Origin: Acidimicrobiaceae bacterium
GTDB lineage: Bacteria; Actinomycetota; Acidimicrobiia; Acidimicrobiales; Ilumatobacteraceae
Assembly: GCA_020637235.1 (NCBI GenBank)
Contig: JACJWG010000017.1
Span: forward strand, 1-64,000
Length of the DNA: 64,000 bases
Reading direction: 5' to 3'
Shown: positions 7,435-15,782 of the stretch, piece by piece
Layout of the letters: each line of letters opens with the position of its first letter
How positions within the stretch are numbered: the stretch's first letter is position 1
Made by a program: the position numbers and the translations under genes
Notes under the pieces: model-generated
What the model was told of the DNA's origin: nothing
Databases searched by the model: none
What the model saw: only the letters and a program-made list of their open reading frames with translations

Positions 7435-9546
7435 TCAGTGTGCGAAGCGCACGTCGGGCAGCACCTTGTCCACCCAGCGCGGCAGCCACCACGCCTTCGT
7501 GCCGACGAGGTGCAGCGCGGCCGGCAGCAGCACCAGGCGCACGATGAGTGCGTCGAGCAGCACGGCCGTGCCGAGGATGACGCCCATCTCCTTCATCGGC
7601 AGGGTGCCGGCGATGGCGAAGGTGTAGAACACCGCCACCATGATCCCGGCGGCGGCGATGATCGGCCGGCCGGTGTGGGCCACCGAACCGATCACGGCCT
7701 CGTCCGGATCGCCGGAGCGCTCGAAGTGCTCACGGGTGCTGGCGAGCAGGAACACCGTGTAGTCCATCGAGATCGCGAACACCAGCGTGAAGAAGAACAG
7801 CGGCGCCCACGAGGTGAGGTAGCCCTGGCTCTCGAAGTTCATCAGCCCGGCCAGGTGGCCGTGCTGGAAGGCGAGTGCCCCGACCCCGAACGCCGCACCC
7901 ACCGACAGCAGGTTGAACAGCACGCCGAGCAGGGCGACGAGCAGCGCCTGCAGGGCGACGATCAGCAGCACGAAGCCGAGCACGAGCACCACGCCCATCA
8001 CGAGCGGCGCCTTGTCGCGCAGGGTGTGGTCGAGGTCGTGGTTCTCGGCCACCGGGCCGCCGACGAGCACCCCGGCGGGCACCACGTCGCGCAGCGTGCC
8101 GATGAGGTCGATCGCCTCCTTCGACGACGGGTCGTACATGCCGACGGCCTGGATCATCGACGCGCCCTGCATGCCGGGCGCCGGCGGGAAGGCCATCGCG
8201 ATGCCCTCGGTGGCGGTGACCGCAGCTGCGGTCGCCTCGGCGTCGCCGCCGGCGGGCACGATCACCTGGATCGGGCCGGGGCCGCCGGGTCCGAACGAGG
8301 CGGCGAGGAAGTCGTAGCCCTGGCGGGCCTGCTCGTCCTCGGGGAGCATCGTGATGCTCGGCATGCCGGTCTCGAGGTTCAGCACGGGCGAGGCGAGGCC
8401 GAGCAGCAGCACCACCGAGCCGACGGCGGCGAGCACGCGGCGCTTGTGCACCTTGGTCGCGAACGCCTCGAAGCGGTGGCTGCGGTGGTCGCCGGTGCCC
8501 TTCCAGGGCAGCGCGAACTTGTCGATGCCGGGGCCGAGCAGCGCAGGCAGCAGCGTGAGTGCGGCCAGCAGGACGAAGGTGACCGAGAGCATCATGCCGG
8601 CCGACATCGACTGGAACGCCGGGATCGGCACGAGCAGCACGGCCGAGAGGCTGATGAGCACGGTGATCCCGGAGAACAGCACCGCCTTACCGGCGGTGTC
8701 CATCGCGATGCCGGCAGCATGCTGTGGATCGTCGGGGAAGGCGTGCAGCGCGGCGCGATACCGGGTGACGATGAACAGCGCGTAGTCGATGCCGAGCGCG
8801 AGGGCGAACATCATCGCGAAGTTGAACGTCCAGATCGACAGGTCGGTGAACTGGGTGATCCCGAACAGGATGCCCATCGACGTGATGAGGCCGGCGGCGG
8901 TGAGCACCAGCGGCAGGCCGGCGGCGGCGAGCGTGCCGAACGCGAGCACGAGGATCACGGCCGTCACCGGCCAGGTGAGGATCTCGGCCTTCATCATGCC
9001 CTCACGGTTGACGGCGTTGAAGTCGCCCCAGAACGCCGGCGAGCCGGTGAGGGCCACGGTGATGTCGCCACCGTCGTCGGTGGTGGACAGCGCACCGATC
9101 TCGTCGTGGATCCGTTCTGCGGCGCGCACGGCCTCGGTGGGATCGACGAGCGCACCGGCCTGGATCATCGCCGTCTTGCCGTCCATCCCGGGTTGGGCCG
9201 GCATCGCCGGACCCCAGGCGGGTTCGCTGGCGAGCACGGCGACGGCGTCGGTGATCGCCTGCTGGAACTCGGGTGACTCGAACGTGAGCGTGTCGCTGTG
9301 CACCACGACGGCCGCCGACTGCGACGACAGGCCGCCGAACTGTTCGTCGATGACCTCGCGGGCGGCGAGCGACTCGCTGCCCTTCACCTCCCACATCGCA
9401 CCGGACAGCGCGTGCTCGAGGCGGGGGGCGAACACGCCCATCGCGACCGTGATCACCGCCCAGACGGTGATCACCAGCTTGCGGTGGCCGTGGGCCCAAC
9501 GCCCGAGTCGGGCGAGGGGTGTGTGGTCGACGGGTTCGTCGATCAT
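7435..9546 (-). CDS. MMPL/RND-family membrane exporter
   Basis: A 703-residue inner-membrane protein of the MMPL branch of RND transporters, driven by the proton gradient and exporting lipids or small molecules. It has the usual duplicated layout: helix 1 (KLVITVWAVITVAMGVF), an extracytoplasmic domain (about 45-185), six helices, then the repeat. The paired family motifs LGIDYALFIVTRYR and SMDYTVFLLASTREHF are present. It lies 91 nt downstream of the CsoR-family gene on the same strand and is probably controlled from its promoter. That suggests export linked to metal or thiol stress. The substrate is unknown. Confidence 0.88.
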   Translation of the reverse strand: MIDEPVDHTPLARLGRWAHGHRKLVITVWAVITVAMGVFAPRLEHALSGAMWEVKGSESLAAREVIDEQFGGLSSQSAAVVVHSDTLTFESPEFQQAITDAVAVLASEPAWGPAMPAQPGMDGKTAMIQAGALVDPTEAVRAAERIHDEIGALSTTDDGGDITVALTGSPAFWGDFNAVNREGMMKAEILTWPVTAVILVLAFGTLAAAGLPLVLTAAGLITSMGILFGITQFTDLSIWTFNFAMMFALALGIDYALFIVTRYRAALHAFPDDPQHAAGIAMDTAGKAVLFSGITVLISLSAVLLVPIPAFQSMSAGMMLSVTFVLLAALTLLPALLGPGIDKFALPWKGTGDHRSHRFEAFATKVHKRRVLAAVGSVVLLLGLASPVLNLETGMPSITMLPEDEQARQGYDFLAASFGPGGPGPIQVIVPAGGDAEATAAAVTATEGIAMAFPPAPGMQGASMIQAVGMYDPSSKEAIDLIGTLRDVVPAGVLVGGPVAENHDLDHTLRDKAPLVMGVVLVLGFVLLIVALQALLVALLGVLFNLLSVGAAFGVGALAFQHGHLAGLMNFESQGYLTSWAPLFFFTLVFAISMDYTVFLLASTREHFERSGDPDEAVIGSVAHTGRPIIAAAGIMVAVFYTFAIAGTLPMKEMGVILGTAVLLDALIVRLVLLPAALHLVGTKAWWLPRWVDKVLPDVRFAH

Positions 9547-9637
9547 GGGACAGGACTCCTTGTGTGCAGACGAGGGGAGGGATGGACGGGAGGAGATGGG
9601 GGAGACGGGAGGCGGGAGAGACGAGCGGCGGGAAGGT

Positions 9638-9958
9638 TCAGGTCAGGCGCAGGAACATCTGCCGGAGCTCGGCGAGGCGCTCGTCGTCGAGCCCGCCGTC
9701 GGACGAGGTGGCGCACTCGGTGAGCCGATCGGCGACGAGCAGGAACCCGACCTGGTCGAGCGCCTTGCGGGCGGCCGACAGCTGGGTGAGCACGTCGCGG
9801 CAGTCGCGCTCGGTCTCGAGCATGTGCTGGACCCCGCGGACCTGGCCCTCGACACGCCGGAGGCGGCGGACCAGGTCGGCCGTGGTGGCCGGCCCCGGGT
9901 GGTCCGTTCCTGTGAGGTCGGTGGCGGGGTGGCCCGTGGCGGACTCGATCATACCCAT
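9638..9958 (-). CDS. CsoR/RcnR-family repressor with Cys-Arg-Cys site
   Basis: A 106-residue all-helical DUF156 protein: RRLRRVEGQVRGVQHMLE (31-48), ERDCRDVLTQLSAA (50-63) and LTEC (79-82). Copper-sensing CsoR uses Cys-His-Cys (36/61/65 in M. tuberculosis). At the same spacing this protein has Cys53, Arg78 and Cys82, so the Cu-binding His is missing. Persulfide-sensing CstR likewise lacks it. I chose ATG 9958 because it lies 6 nt after a TACCAT box; ATG 9952 is possible, while an ATG at 9973 is upstream of the -10. It is probably autoregulated and cotranscribed with the MMPL gene. Confidence 0.85.
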   Translation of the reverse strand: MGMIESATGHPATDLTGTDHPGPATTADLVRRLRRVEGQVRGVQHMLETERDCRDVLTQLSAARKALDQVGFLLVADRLTECATSSDGGLDDERLAELRQMFLRLT

Positions 9959-9989
9959 AGGGGTATGGTACACGTACCCCGGGGGGTAT
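9951..9989. promoter_or_regulatory. Two G-tract palindromic operators (CsoR-type)
   Basis: ATACCCATAGGGGTAT (9951-9966) overlaps the -10 end and start codon; GTACCCCGGGGGGTAT (9974-9989) fills the -35/-10 spacer. Both are TACCC/GGGTA pseudo-palindromes of the kind CsoR-family proteins bind. The second copy lies directly between the promoter elements, so autorepression by the encoded regulator is the simple reading. Confidence 0.7.
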
Positions 9990-9993
9990 GCAA
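9965..9993 (-). promoter_or_regulatory. CsoR-gene promoter, -35 TTGCAT / -10 TACCAT
   Basis: On the minus strand TTGCAT (9988-9993) and TACCAT (9965-9970) are separated by exactly 17 nt, close to a sigma-70-type promoter. The -10 ends 6 nt before ATG 9958, so the mRNA should be leaderless or nearly so. Confidence 0.65.
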
Positions 9994-10090
9994 CACTCGG
10001 GGCGCGCCAATCGCGACGCGGCTGCCGTGGAGCGTGCGCGGCTGTGGGGAGTGTGCGAGGTGGGGGGTGTGCGGAGGTGGTGTCCGCCGC

Positions 10091-10465
10091 TCAGGCGGCG
10101 GATCGCACCGTGGCGGCGGGCCCGCCGGCCAGCGTGATCGCTCGATCGAGGTCGTCGACCACGGGCACCGATCGATCGAGGTGCAGCAGACGTGGCCAGG
10201 CGGCGCTCGCTGCCGCGACGATCACCACGGGGGCCCAGCGCACCTTCCAGTACAGATGGTGCACCAGCGAGGTGGCGCCGTCGGGGTCGAGCGTGCCGAC
10301 GCGGCGGGCGTCGAACACCAGCGGCTGATGGCAGGGCACGGCCGTGATCGCCTCGCACCACGCCCGCACCGTCGCCGACGAGGGGACGGATGTGCGCGGC
10401 GCGAGGACGGCGCATGCAGGTGGCGGGATCTGCATGACGACCATGGTGGACGGCGTTCGTGACAT
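10091..10465 (-). CDS. Possible STAS-like protein
   Basis: A 124-residue soluble protein. The middle part (HQPLVFDARRVGTLDPDGATSL) resembles the strand-loop-helix of STAS / anti-anti-sigma domains, where a Ser or Asp before the helix is the switch site; here the helix starts DPDGATS. The similarity is weak and judged by eye. I chose ATG 10465; ATG 10444 is also possible. It stands alone between the CsoR promoter and the 3' end of the glycosidase-like gene. If the STAS reading is wrong, it is simply a hypothetical protein. Confidence 0.5.
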   Translation of the reverse strand: MSRTPSTMVVMQIPPPACAVLAPRTSVPSSATVRAWCEAITAVPCHQPLVFDARRVGTLDPDGATSLVHHLYWKVRWAPVVIVAAASAAWPRLLHLDRSVPVVDDLDRAITLAGGPAATVRSAA

Positions 10466-10516
10466 TTCTGTGACGGAACGGCGCCGATACGGTCCCCGTT
10501 CGGCCACCGAACGTGG

Positions 10517-12724
10517 TCAGACGATGAATTCGACTCGTGTCCAACCGCGTTCGGTGACATCCACCGCGGTGGTCCACACCCCGGTCGACGCGTCGTGATG
10601 GACGTCGACGGCGTCGGTGCGCTCGGGGGGCCGCGCCGACCAGCCCGTCAACACGACCTGCTCGCCGGCGCCCTTCACGACGACCGCGGCGCCACGATCG
10701 GTGCTCCGCACCTCGACCCGGGCGTCGCCGGCGGTGACGAAGGTGTCGGGGTCGCCGATGACGGCGATCCCGCTCGGCAACACCGGGGCGACCACTCGGA
10801 AGTCCCACTCCTCGCGTTCGAGCGTGCAGGTCCACGAGCCGTCGGCATCCATCGGCGTCGCGGTGCGTCGCCGCCAGTCCCACACGACCACCGGACCGGT
10901 GGGGGCCGATTCGCCGAGCGCGTCGAGGCGCACGTCACCGGTGGTGGCGCCGGCTCGCGGGCTGCAGCGCATGGTGACGACGTACGCCCACCGTCCGGCG
11001 GGATGATCGCTGAAGCACTCGGCCACCATCAGCACCGACCGACCTGCGGCGCCGTTGGTCATCGACGCGCTCGTCGCCGCGACCGGTACGTGTGGCTTGA
11101 TCAGGATCCCGTCGGCCCGGCAGGTGCGCATCACGAGCGCCGGATCGAGACGGCCGACGCGATCGCCGACGCCCACGGGTCCGGTCGACAACGCGCTGAG
11201 CAGTGCCTCGGGTTCGCCGTGGTGGCCGGCCACCGCCGGATCGCCGCGGAAGACGTCCTTGAACGGCGCGAGTCCGAGCGCGCGGGCGAGCACACTGGTG
11301 GTGCAGAACCACGCCCACAGCTGGCCGGGGGTGGCGATGTAGCCGTGGTCGCCGCTGGTGCGCACCGAGGTCACCTGGGTGAGCGTGACGGTCTGGGCCA
11401 TGTCGGCCGGTGTCGCCATGCACCACTGCAAGGTGATGCCGCGTTCGGCCGCGGCGCGGTCGATGCCCTCCTGCCACGCCCGCGCTCGTCCGGCCACGGC
11501 GCGCAACGGCCGGGTGCCGAAGAACACCTCGACCAGCCAGTCGTGCTCAAAGGTCTCGATGCCCCAGGTGACGCACTGGTCGAGCCAGCGCTCGTACGCC
11601 TCCGCCGTCGCCGGGACGGCGTAGGGCCCGTCGACGTGCACGGGGACCTCGGCGGCGATCGGTGCGGCGGAGCTGAGGTGCCGGATGTGTGCGACGAGCG
11701 GCAGGGGTCGGAGCCGATCGCGCAGCGCCGGCAGGCCGTCGGGCAACACGTCCGGTCGCGGTTCCCAGGCGATCATCGCGGTCGGCGGCACCACCCACTC
11801 GTCGGTGTCGAACGGCCGGAGTTCTGCGTGGGGATACCACCACGAGTCGAGCTGCACCGCGCCGAGCGGCACGCCGCGAGCGAGGAGGTCGTCGACGGCG
11901 GCGACCACCGAGCCGGCCGGATCGAGGCCGGGTTCGGTGCGATACCAGTACGCAGCACCGTTGTCGGTCCAGTACGACGGCTTGCTGCCGAGCGCGTCGG
12001 GCCAGCGGCCGGGGCGTCGGGTGCCGGCTCGGCGACGCAGCAGCGCGCCCCAGCGGTCGAGGCAGCTGCGCAGGTCGGGCCCGGCGATCACGGCCAGTTC
12101 GGTCGCGAACCCGCCAGGCACCTCCTCCAGGTCGCCGTGCCATCCACAGCGCACGGTGCCCCCACCGAAGCCGATCGTCTGCTCGTGGAACCGGTCGAGT
12201 GGCACGACGACGAGGCTGCGTCCGTCGGGCGCCACGAGCGACAGCGGCCACCCGACCGGTGGGCGGATCGGCAGGAACGGGAACCCGTCGATCGACGCGT
12301 CGGTCCCACATGGCAGCCCGAACTCGGTGAACTGGTGGACGAGGGAACGAGTGGCGGAGGCCACGCCGTCGTCGAGCCGTTCGCCGGGCGTGAACACCGG
12401 CCACCCGACGCTCGGCTCGTCGAACGACGCCATCGGCGGCACCGTGCGGTCCGCGGCCGCCTCGATGCGGAACACGAGCATCGCCTCGTCGGCGAGCGCG
12501 CGCACCGACATCGTCAGGTCGCCGTGGTGCACCTCGACCCCGGTCGCCGGACCGAGGTCGTCCCGGGTCGACACCGCGACGAGTGACGTCGGATCGAACG
12601 CGACCTGCTCGCCGGCGATCGTGAGCCGGCCGGGCCCGAACCAGTCGGGTTCACCCCAGCCGATGCGGAGCGACCCGTCGGGATCGAACGAGACGGAGAG
12701 GCCATCGGCAGCGACGAGGTGCAC
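10517..12724 (-). CDS. Putative TIM-barrel glycoside hydrolase (clan GH-D-like)
   Basis: A 735-residue soluble protein: N-terminal beta-rich region (1-260), a TIM-barrel-like centre (about 265-560) and a C-terminal beta domain. GVPLGAVQLDSWWYPHAE and GIETFEHDWLVEVFF place acidic residues at strand ends as in alpha-galactosidase/raffinose-synthase-like enzymes (GH27/31/36). LVAHIRHLSSAAP and TSGDHGYIATPGQLW also look like barrel segments. I cannot assign a family or substrate. Start GTG 12724 is preferred; an in-frame ATG at 12793 would add an Arg/His-rich stretch and reach the 12769 repeat. It is divergent from a GHMP sugar kinase. Confidence 0.6.
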   Translation of the reverse strand: MHLVAADGLSVSFDPDGSLRIGWGEPDWFGPGRLTIAGEQVAFDPTSLVAVSTRDDLGPATGVEVHHGDLTMSVRALADEAMLVFRIEAAADRTVPPMASFDEPSVGWPVFTPGERLDDGVASATRSLVHQFTEFGLPCGTDASIDGFPFLPIRPPVGWPLSLVAPDGRSLVVVPLDRFHEQTIGFGGGTVRCGWHGDLEEVPGGFATELAVIAGPDLRSCLDRWGALLRRRAGTRRPGRWPDALGSKPSYWTDNGAAYWYRTEPGLDPAGSVVAAVDDLLARGVPLGAVQLDSWWYPHAELRPFDTDEWVVPPTAMIAWEPRPDVLPDGLPALRDRLRPLPLVAHIRHLSSAAPIAAEVPVHVDGPYAVPATAEAYERWLDQCVTWGIETFEHDWLVEVFFGTRPLRAVAGRARAWQEGIDRAAAERGITLQWCMATPADMAQTVTLTQVTSVRTSGDHGYIATPGQLWAWFCTTSVLARALGLAPFKDVFRGDPAVAGHHGEPEALLSALSTGPVGVGDRVGRLDPALVMRTCRADGILIKPHVPVAATSASMTNGAAGRSVLMVAECFSDHPAGRWAYVVTMRCSPRAGATTGDVRLDALGESAPTGPVVVWDWRRRTATPMDADGSWTCTLEREEWDFRVVAPVLPSGIAVIGDPDTFVTAGDARVEVRSTDRGAAVVVKGAGEQVVLTGWSARPPERTDAVDVHHDASTGVWTTAVDVTERGWTRVEFIV

Positions 12725-12768
12725 TCCGCCAGTATGTCGCCCGCCGCTGGACCGCTCGGGTGCCAGGT

Positions 12769-12930
12769 GTTCTGGGTGCCGAGGTCGGTTCACCGGTCCT
12801 GGTCGTGGGGTTTCGTGGCGCCCAGGATCGTCGGGGGTCGGCGGCGGGTCGGCGGGGCGTCGGTTCTGGGTGCCGGGGTGGGTTCACCGGTGCTGGTCGT
12901 GGGGATTCGTGGCGCCCAGGATCCTCGGGG
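12769..12930. repeat. Two 68-bp imperfect direct repeats
   Basis: Copies at 12769-12836 and 12863-12930 differ at about five positions and have a 94-bp period. They fill the intergenic gap between the divergent glycosidase-like and GHMP kinase genes and end 10 nt before the kinase -10 box. They are too long for a simple operator pair and show no coding signal. Confidence 0.85.
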
Positions 12931-12952
12931 CGCGATCGGTACGATCGCCGGC

Positions 12953-13939
12953 GTGGGGGAGCCGGTGGAGCGTCGAGTCGCGGCTCGGGTCGGCCTCGTG
13001 GGCAACCCGTCCGACGGGTACGGCGGTGCCGTGTTGGCGGTACCGGTGGCGCCGCTCGCCGCACACGTCGTGGTCCGCCCGGGCGACGGCGTGCGCTTCG
13101 ACGGCGGCGGTGGCGCGTTGCGCTCGTGGTCCACGCCCGCCGAATGGCGTGACGAGGTGCGGCGCACCGGGCACGTCGGCGACGACCGACTGATCTCGGC
13201 GGCGCTCGCCGTCGTCTCGGACCACGTCTCATCCGGCGGCGGCACGCCCGCAGGTGTGGAGATCGTCTGGGACACCGTGGTGCCGCGCACCGTCGGCCTC
13301 GCCGGTTCGAGTGCGCTCGCCGTGGCCGTCGTCGACGCGGTGGCGATGTCGTGGGGATGTCGACTCGATCGCCGTGTGCTGGCTGCGCTCGCCTTGCGGG
13401 CCGAGCGCGACGAGTTGGGCATCGCCGCCGGTTGGCAGGACCGGGTGGTGCAGTCGTTCGGCCGGCCGGTGCTGGTGGACGCAGCACGTCTCGACGAGGT
13501 GGACGGCGTCGCCGTCCCACACGTGACCACGCCGGAGGCGCCCCGCACCGTGTCGTTGGTGGTGGGTTGGCGCGCCACGGCCGGGGCGTCGTCGGACGAC
13601 TACCACGCGCCGTTGCGTCGGCAGGCTGCCGACCTGGTGGCACCGATGGGCGAGCTCGCCGGTCTCGCTCGCGATGCGGCGAGGGCGTGGGTCGCTGGCG
13701 ACGTGGCCGCCGTGGCGGCGGCGCTCGATGCGGGCTGGCGCGTCCGCCAGGCCTGCGCGCCCCTGCGGGCCGATCACGCAGCGCTCGTCGAATCAGCACG
13801 CGCCGTCGGGGCCTCCGCCACGACACCGGGTTCGGGCGGTTCGGTCGTCGCGCTCCCGCTCGACGAGGCGACTCGCCGTGCGGCGATCGCCGCGCTCGAG
13901 GCGGTCGGCGCCGAGGTGCTCGTGTTCGACGTGAGGTGA
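12953..13939 (+). CDS. GHMP-family sugar kinase (glucuronokinase-like)
   Basis: A 328-residue cytoplasmic kinase of the GHMP superfamily. ARVGLVGNPSDGYGGAVL (about 8-26) matches the substrate motif of plant glucuronokinase-like enzymes. TVGLAGSSALAVAVVDA (about 120-136) is the P-loop-like GLxSSA motif, and ATTPGSGGSVVAL (about 285-297) is motif 3. It would phosphorylate a sugar, sugar acid or mevalonate-like substrate. GTG 12953 lies 7 nt after TACGAT (12940-12945), a leaderless-type promoter. The divergent glycosidase-like gene suggests sugar release followed by phosphorylation. The exact substrate is unknown. Confidence 0.8.
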   Translation: MGEPVERRVAARVGLVGNPSDGYGGAVLAVPVAPLAAHVVVRPGDGVRFDGGGGALRSWSTPAEWRDEVRRTGHVGDDRLISAALAVVSDHVSSGGGTPAGVEIVWDTVVPRTVGLAGSSALAVAVVDAVAMSWGCRLDRRVLAALALRAERDELGIAAGWQDRVVQSFGRPVLVDAARLDEVDGVAVPHVTTPEAPRTVSLVVGWRATAGASSDDYHAPLRRQAADLVAPMGELAGLARDAARAWVAGDVAAVAAALDAGWRVRQACAPLRADHAALVESARAVGASATTPGSGGSVVALPLDEATRRAAIAALEAVGAEVLVFDVR

Positions 13940-13990
13940 AGAAACTGTCATACTGACTGACAACAGATTTTTGAGCCGAGGGAGCGACCG

Positions 13991-14623
13991 ATGACCGACC
14001 GACCGCAACGACTGGTGTCCGACATGCGCGGCGTGCGCTACGGCGAGGTGCTCGTCGTGTCACTCGCCGACGACAGCCTCCGGGCGGAGGTGTACGGGAC
14101 GCAGATGTTGAACGACTGCCCGCAGGAACAGTGGGAGGGTCTGGACGCCGATGCGATCGCGAAGGAGATGGGCGCCGTCTTCGTGAAGCTCAACGGGCCG
14201 CGCCACTGGTGCCTCGACGGTCTGGGCACCAAGGTGGCCGTGGTCGAACCGGTGCTTCGCGAGTTCAACGGGATCATGATGCGACGGATCGCCACGGTCG
14301 AACTCGGCGGGCAGCCGCAGGCGGCGCCCTACACCATCCGCCACGTCAACCGCGGCGCGACCTTCTTCTGGGATGCGGGCAGGCCGGTGCACGAGCTCGT
14401 CGATCCTGCCGGCACGGCCTACGTGATGCAGGCGTACTGCATCGGTGTCGACCCCACCATCACCGCCGAGTCGTTGCACACCCTCGGCGATCGACTCGCC
14501 ATGCCGGACGGTTGGACGTACCGGACCCGGGTGCTCGACGACGAGCTGGTGGTCGACACCACGACGGGCCTCGCGACCGTGTTGCAGGACGAGTTCGAGA
14601 ACACCTACACCCTGCCGAGCTGA
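13991..14623 (+). CDS. Conserved hypothetical protein
   Basis: A 210-residue soluble protein without signal or membrane segments. The pattern RGVRYGEVLVVS, AEVYGTQMLNDCPQE and KLNGPRHWCLDG recalls an actinobacterial family of unknown function; I know no activity for it. A GGGAG Shine-Dalgarno precedes ATG 13991. Upstream, TGTCA (13946-13950) and TGACA (13958-13962) form a small inverted repeat inside CTGT...ACAG that could be an operator. It is probably transcribed alone. Confidence 0.65.
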   Translation: MTDRPQRLVSDMRGVRYGEVLVVSLADDSLRAEVYGTQMLNDCPQEQWEGLDADAIAKEMGAVFVKLNGPRHWCLDGLGTKVAVVEPVLREFNGIMMRRIATVELGGQPQAAPYTIRHVNRGATFFWDAGRPVHELVDPAGTAYVMQAYCIGVDPTITAESLHTLGDRLAMPDGWTYRTRVLDDELVVDTTTGLATVLQDEFENTYTLPS

Positions 14624-14744
14624 CCCTCGTCGGAGTCCGGCCACGGCGTGTCGGCACGACGAGGACCGGTTGCCGCAGCCGATGCGTGGGTATGTCTCGC
14701 GTGCCCCGGCCCCCCGCCGGCGGCTCGCGAAGGAGACCTGTCCC

Positions 14745-15017
14745 ATGCTCGGCTTCATCCTCTATCTGCTCGTCATCGGCGTGATCGCCGGCTTCCTGGC
14801 CCGTCTGCTGGTGCCCGGCCGTGACCCGATGTCCGTCGGCGCGACGATCGTGCTCGGCATCGTCGGCTCGTTCATCGGTGGGTTCATCGGGTGGGCGATC
14901 TTCGGCGAGGACTTCAGCGAAGGGGCCCTCCAGCCCTCCGGTCTGATCGGCTCGGTGGTCGGCGCCGTCCTGGCACTGCTGGTGTATCGGGCCACCCAGC
15001 GCGGGCACTACGCCTGA
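14745..15017 (+). CDS. GlsB/YeaQ/YmgE-family small membrane protein
   Basis: A 90-residue protein with three membrane helices: LGFILYLLVIGVIAGFLARLL, GATIVLGIVGSFIGGFIGWAIF and LIGSVVGAVLALLVYR. The glycine-rich helix pattern and length match the transglycosylase-associated / GlsB stress-response family. A GGAG ribosome site lies 9 nt before ATG 14745. It is probably an envelope-stress protein; no enzymatic role is known. A GC hairpin follows its stop. Confidence 0.85.
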   Translation: MLGFILYLLVIGVIAGFLARLLVPGRDPMSVGATIVLGIVGSFIGGFIGWAIFGEDFSEGALQPSGLIGSVVGAVLALLVYRATQRGHYA

Positions 15018-15034
15018 GCCGCGGGCCCCGCGGC
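15018..15034. terminator. Short GC hairpin after the GlsB-like gene
   Basis: GCCGCGGGCCCCGCGGC is a perfect palindrome around one base and can fold as a 6-bp stem with a 5-nt loop directly after the stop codon. There is no U-tract. Confidence 0.35.
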
Positions 15035-15091
15035 AGCGGGCCGAGTGGTCGGTCATCTCCCCGTGACCGGCCACTCGGTAACGTGGGGCCG

Positions 15092-15595
15092 GTGTCCGAA
15101 CTGGGCGGTTCCGAGGTGGGCGACGTCGCCGCCGGCGACGCCACCGACCGATGTGGCGGTGCCGGCGGTGCTGACGGACGTCGGCGCGAGGTCGCCTGGC
15201 ACCTGGCGTGCGACGCCCAGGCAGCGTCGATCGCTCGGCGGCGGGTGGCGTCGACGCTGGACGACTGGGCGGTGGTGCTCGCACCCGCCCGACGACACGA
15301 CCTGGCGCTCGCTGTGAGCGAGCTCGTCACCAATGCCGTGATGCACACCGCCACCTCCACGATCGCCGTCACCCTCCGGCACACCGTCACGAACCGCCAT
15401 GGCCGCGTGGCGATCGAGGTGCACGACGACGACACCGATGGCGAGGTGGCGATCGTCGACCCGGCCCTGGCGCCGGGCCGACTCGGCGGTCAGGGTCTCC
15501 GCGTCGTCGACCAGGTCGCCGACCGCTGGGGCAGCCGACCGACGGAGGCGGGGAAGACGGTCTGGCTCGAGGTCGACACGACCACGACGTGCTGA
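15092..15595 (+). CDS. RsbW-like HATPase (anti-sigma kinase type)
   Basis: A 167-residue single-domain GHKL ATPase of the HATPase_c_2 group. The N box ELVTNAVMHT (about 76-85), the G1 box VHDDDTDG and the LGGQGLRVV G2 box are present. There is no histidine-kinase dimerisation domain. Such proteins phosphorylate anti-anti-sigma proteins or hold a sigma factor. GTG 15092 lies 7 nt after TAACGT (15079-15084), a leaderless-type start. No sigma or STAS partner is adjacent; the STAS-like protein at 10091-10465 is the nearest candidate. Confidence 0.82.
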   Translation: MSELGGSEVGDVAAGDATDRCGGAGGADGRRREVAWHLACDAQAASIARRRVASTLDDWAVVLAPARRHDLALAVSELVTNAVMHTATSTIAVTLRHTVTNRHGRVAIEVHDDDTDGEVAIVDPALAPGRLGGQGLRVVDQVADRWGSRPTEAGKTVWLEVDTTTTC

Positions 15596-15782
15596 TGCTC
15601 GCCGCCGGGGCGGCGTCGCAGCGCGTCGGGCGTCACGGTTGCGACTGCCTCGGTCGGGGTAGCGCTGACGGCGCCCGGGTCGTCCGGCCGAGCTGCGTCG
15701 CGAGAGGAGCGTCATCATCGAAGCCGACGAGCCCACCGCGGTCACCGCCCCCGCCGACCCGGCCCACCCGGCCGACCCCACC

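Noticed and set aside
9971..9973. Upstream ATG as start of the CsoR-family gene
   Set aside because: It lies upstream of the TACCAT -10 box, so it would not be in the transcript, and the extra residues are encoded by operator sequence.
10514..10524. A TGGTCAGACGA match to the GntR/FCD consensus
   Set aside because: It overlaps the stop of the glycosidase-like gene, lacks the TCAGTCC extension seen in the other three copies, and is not placed before a related gene.
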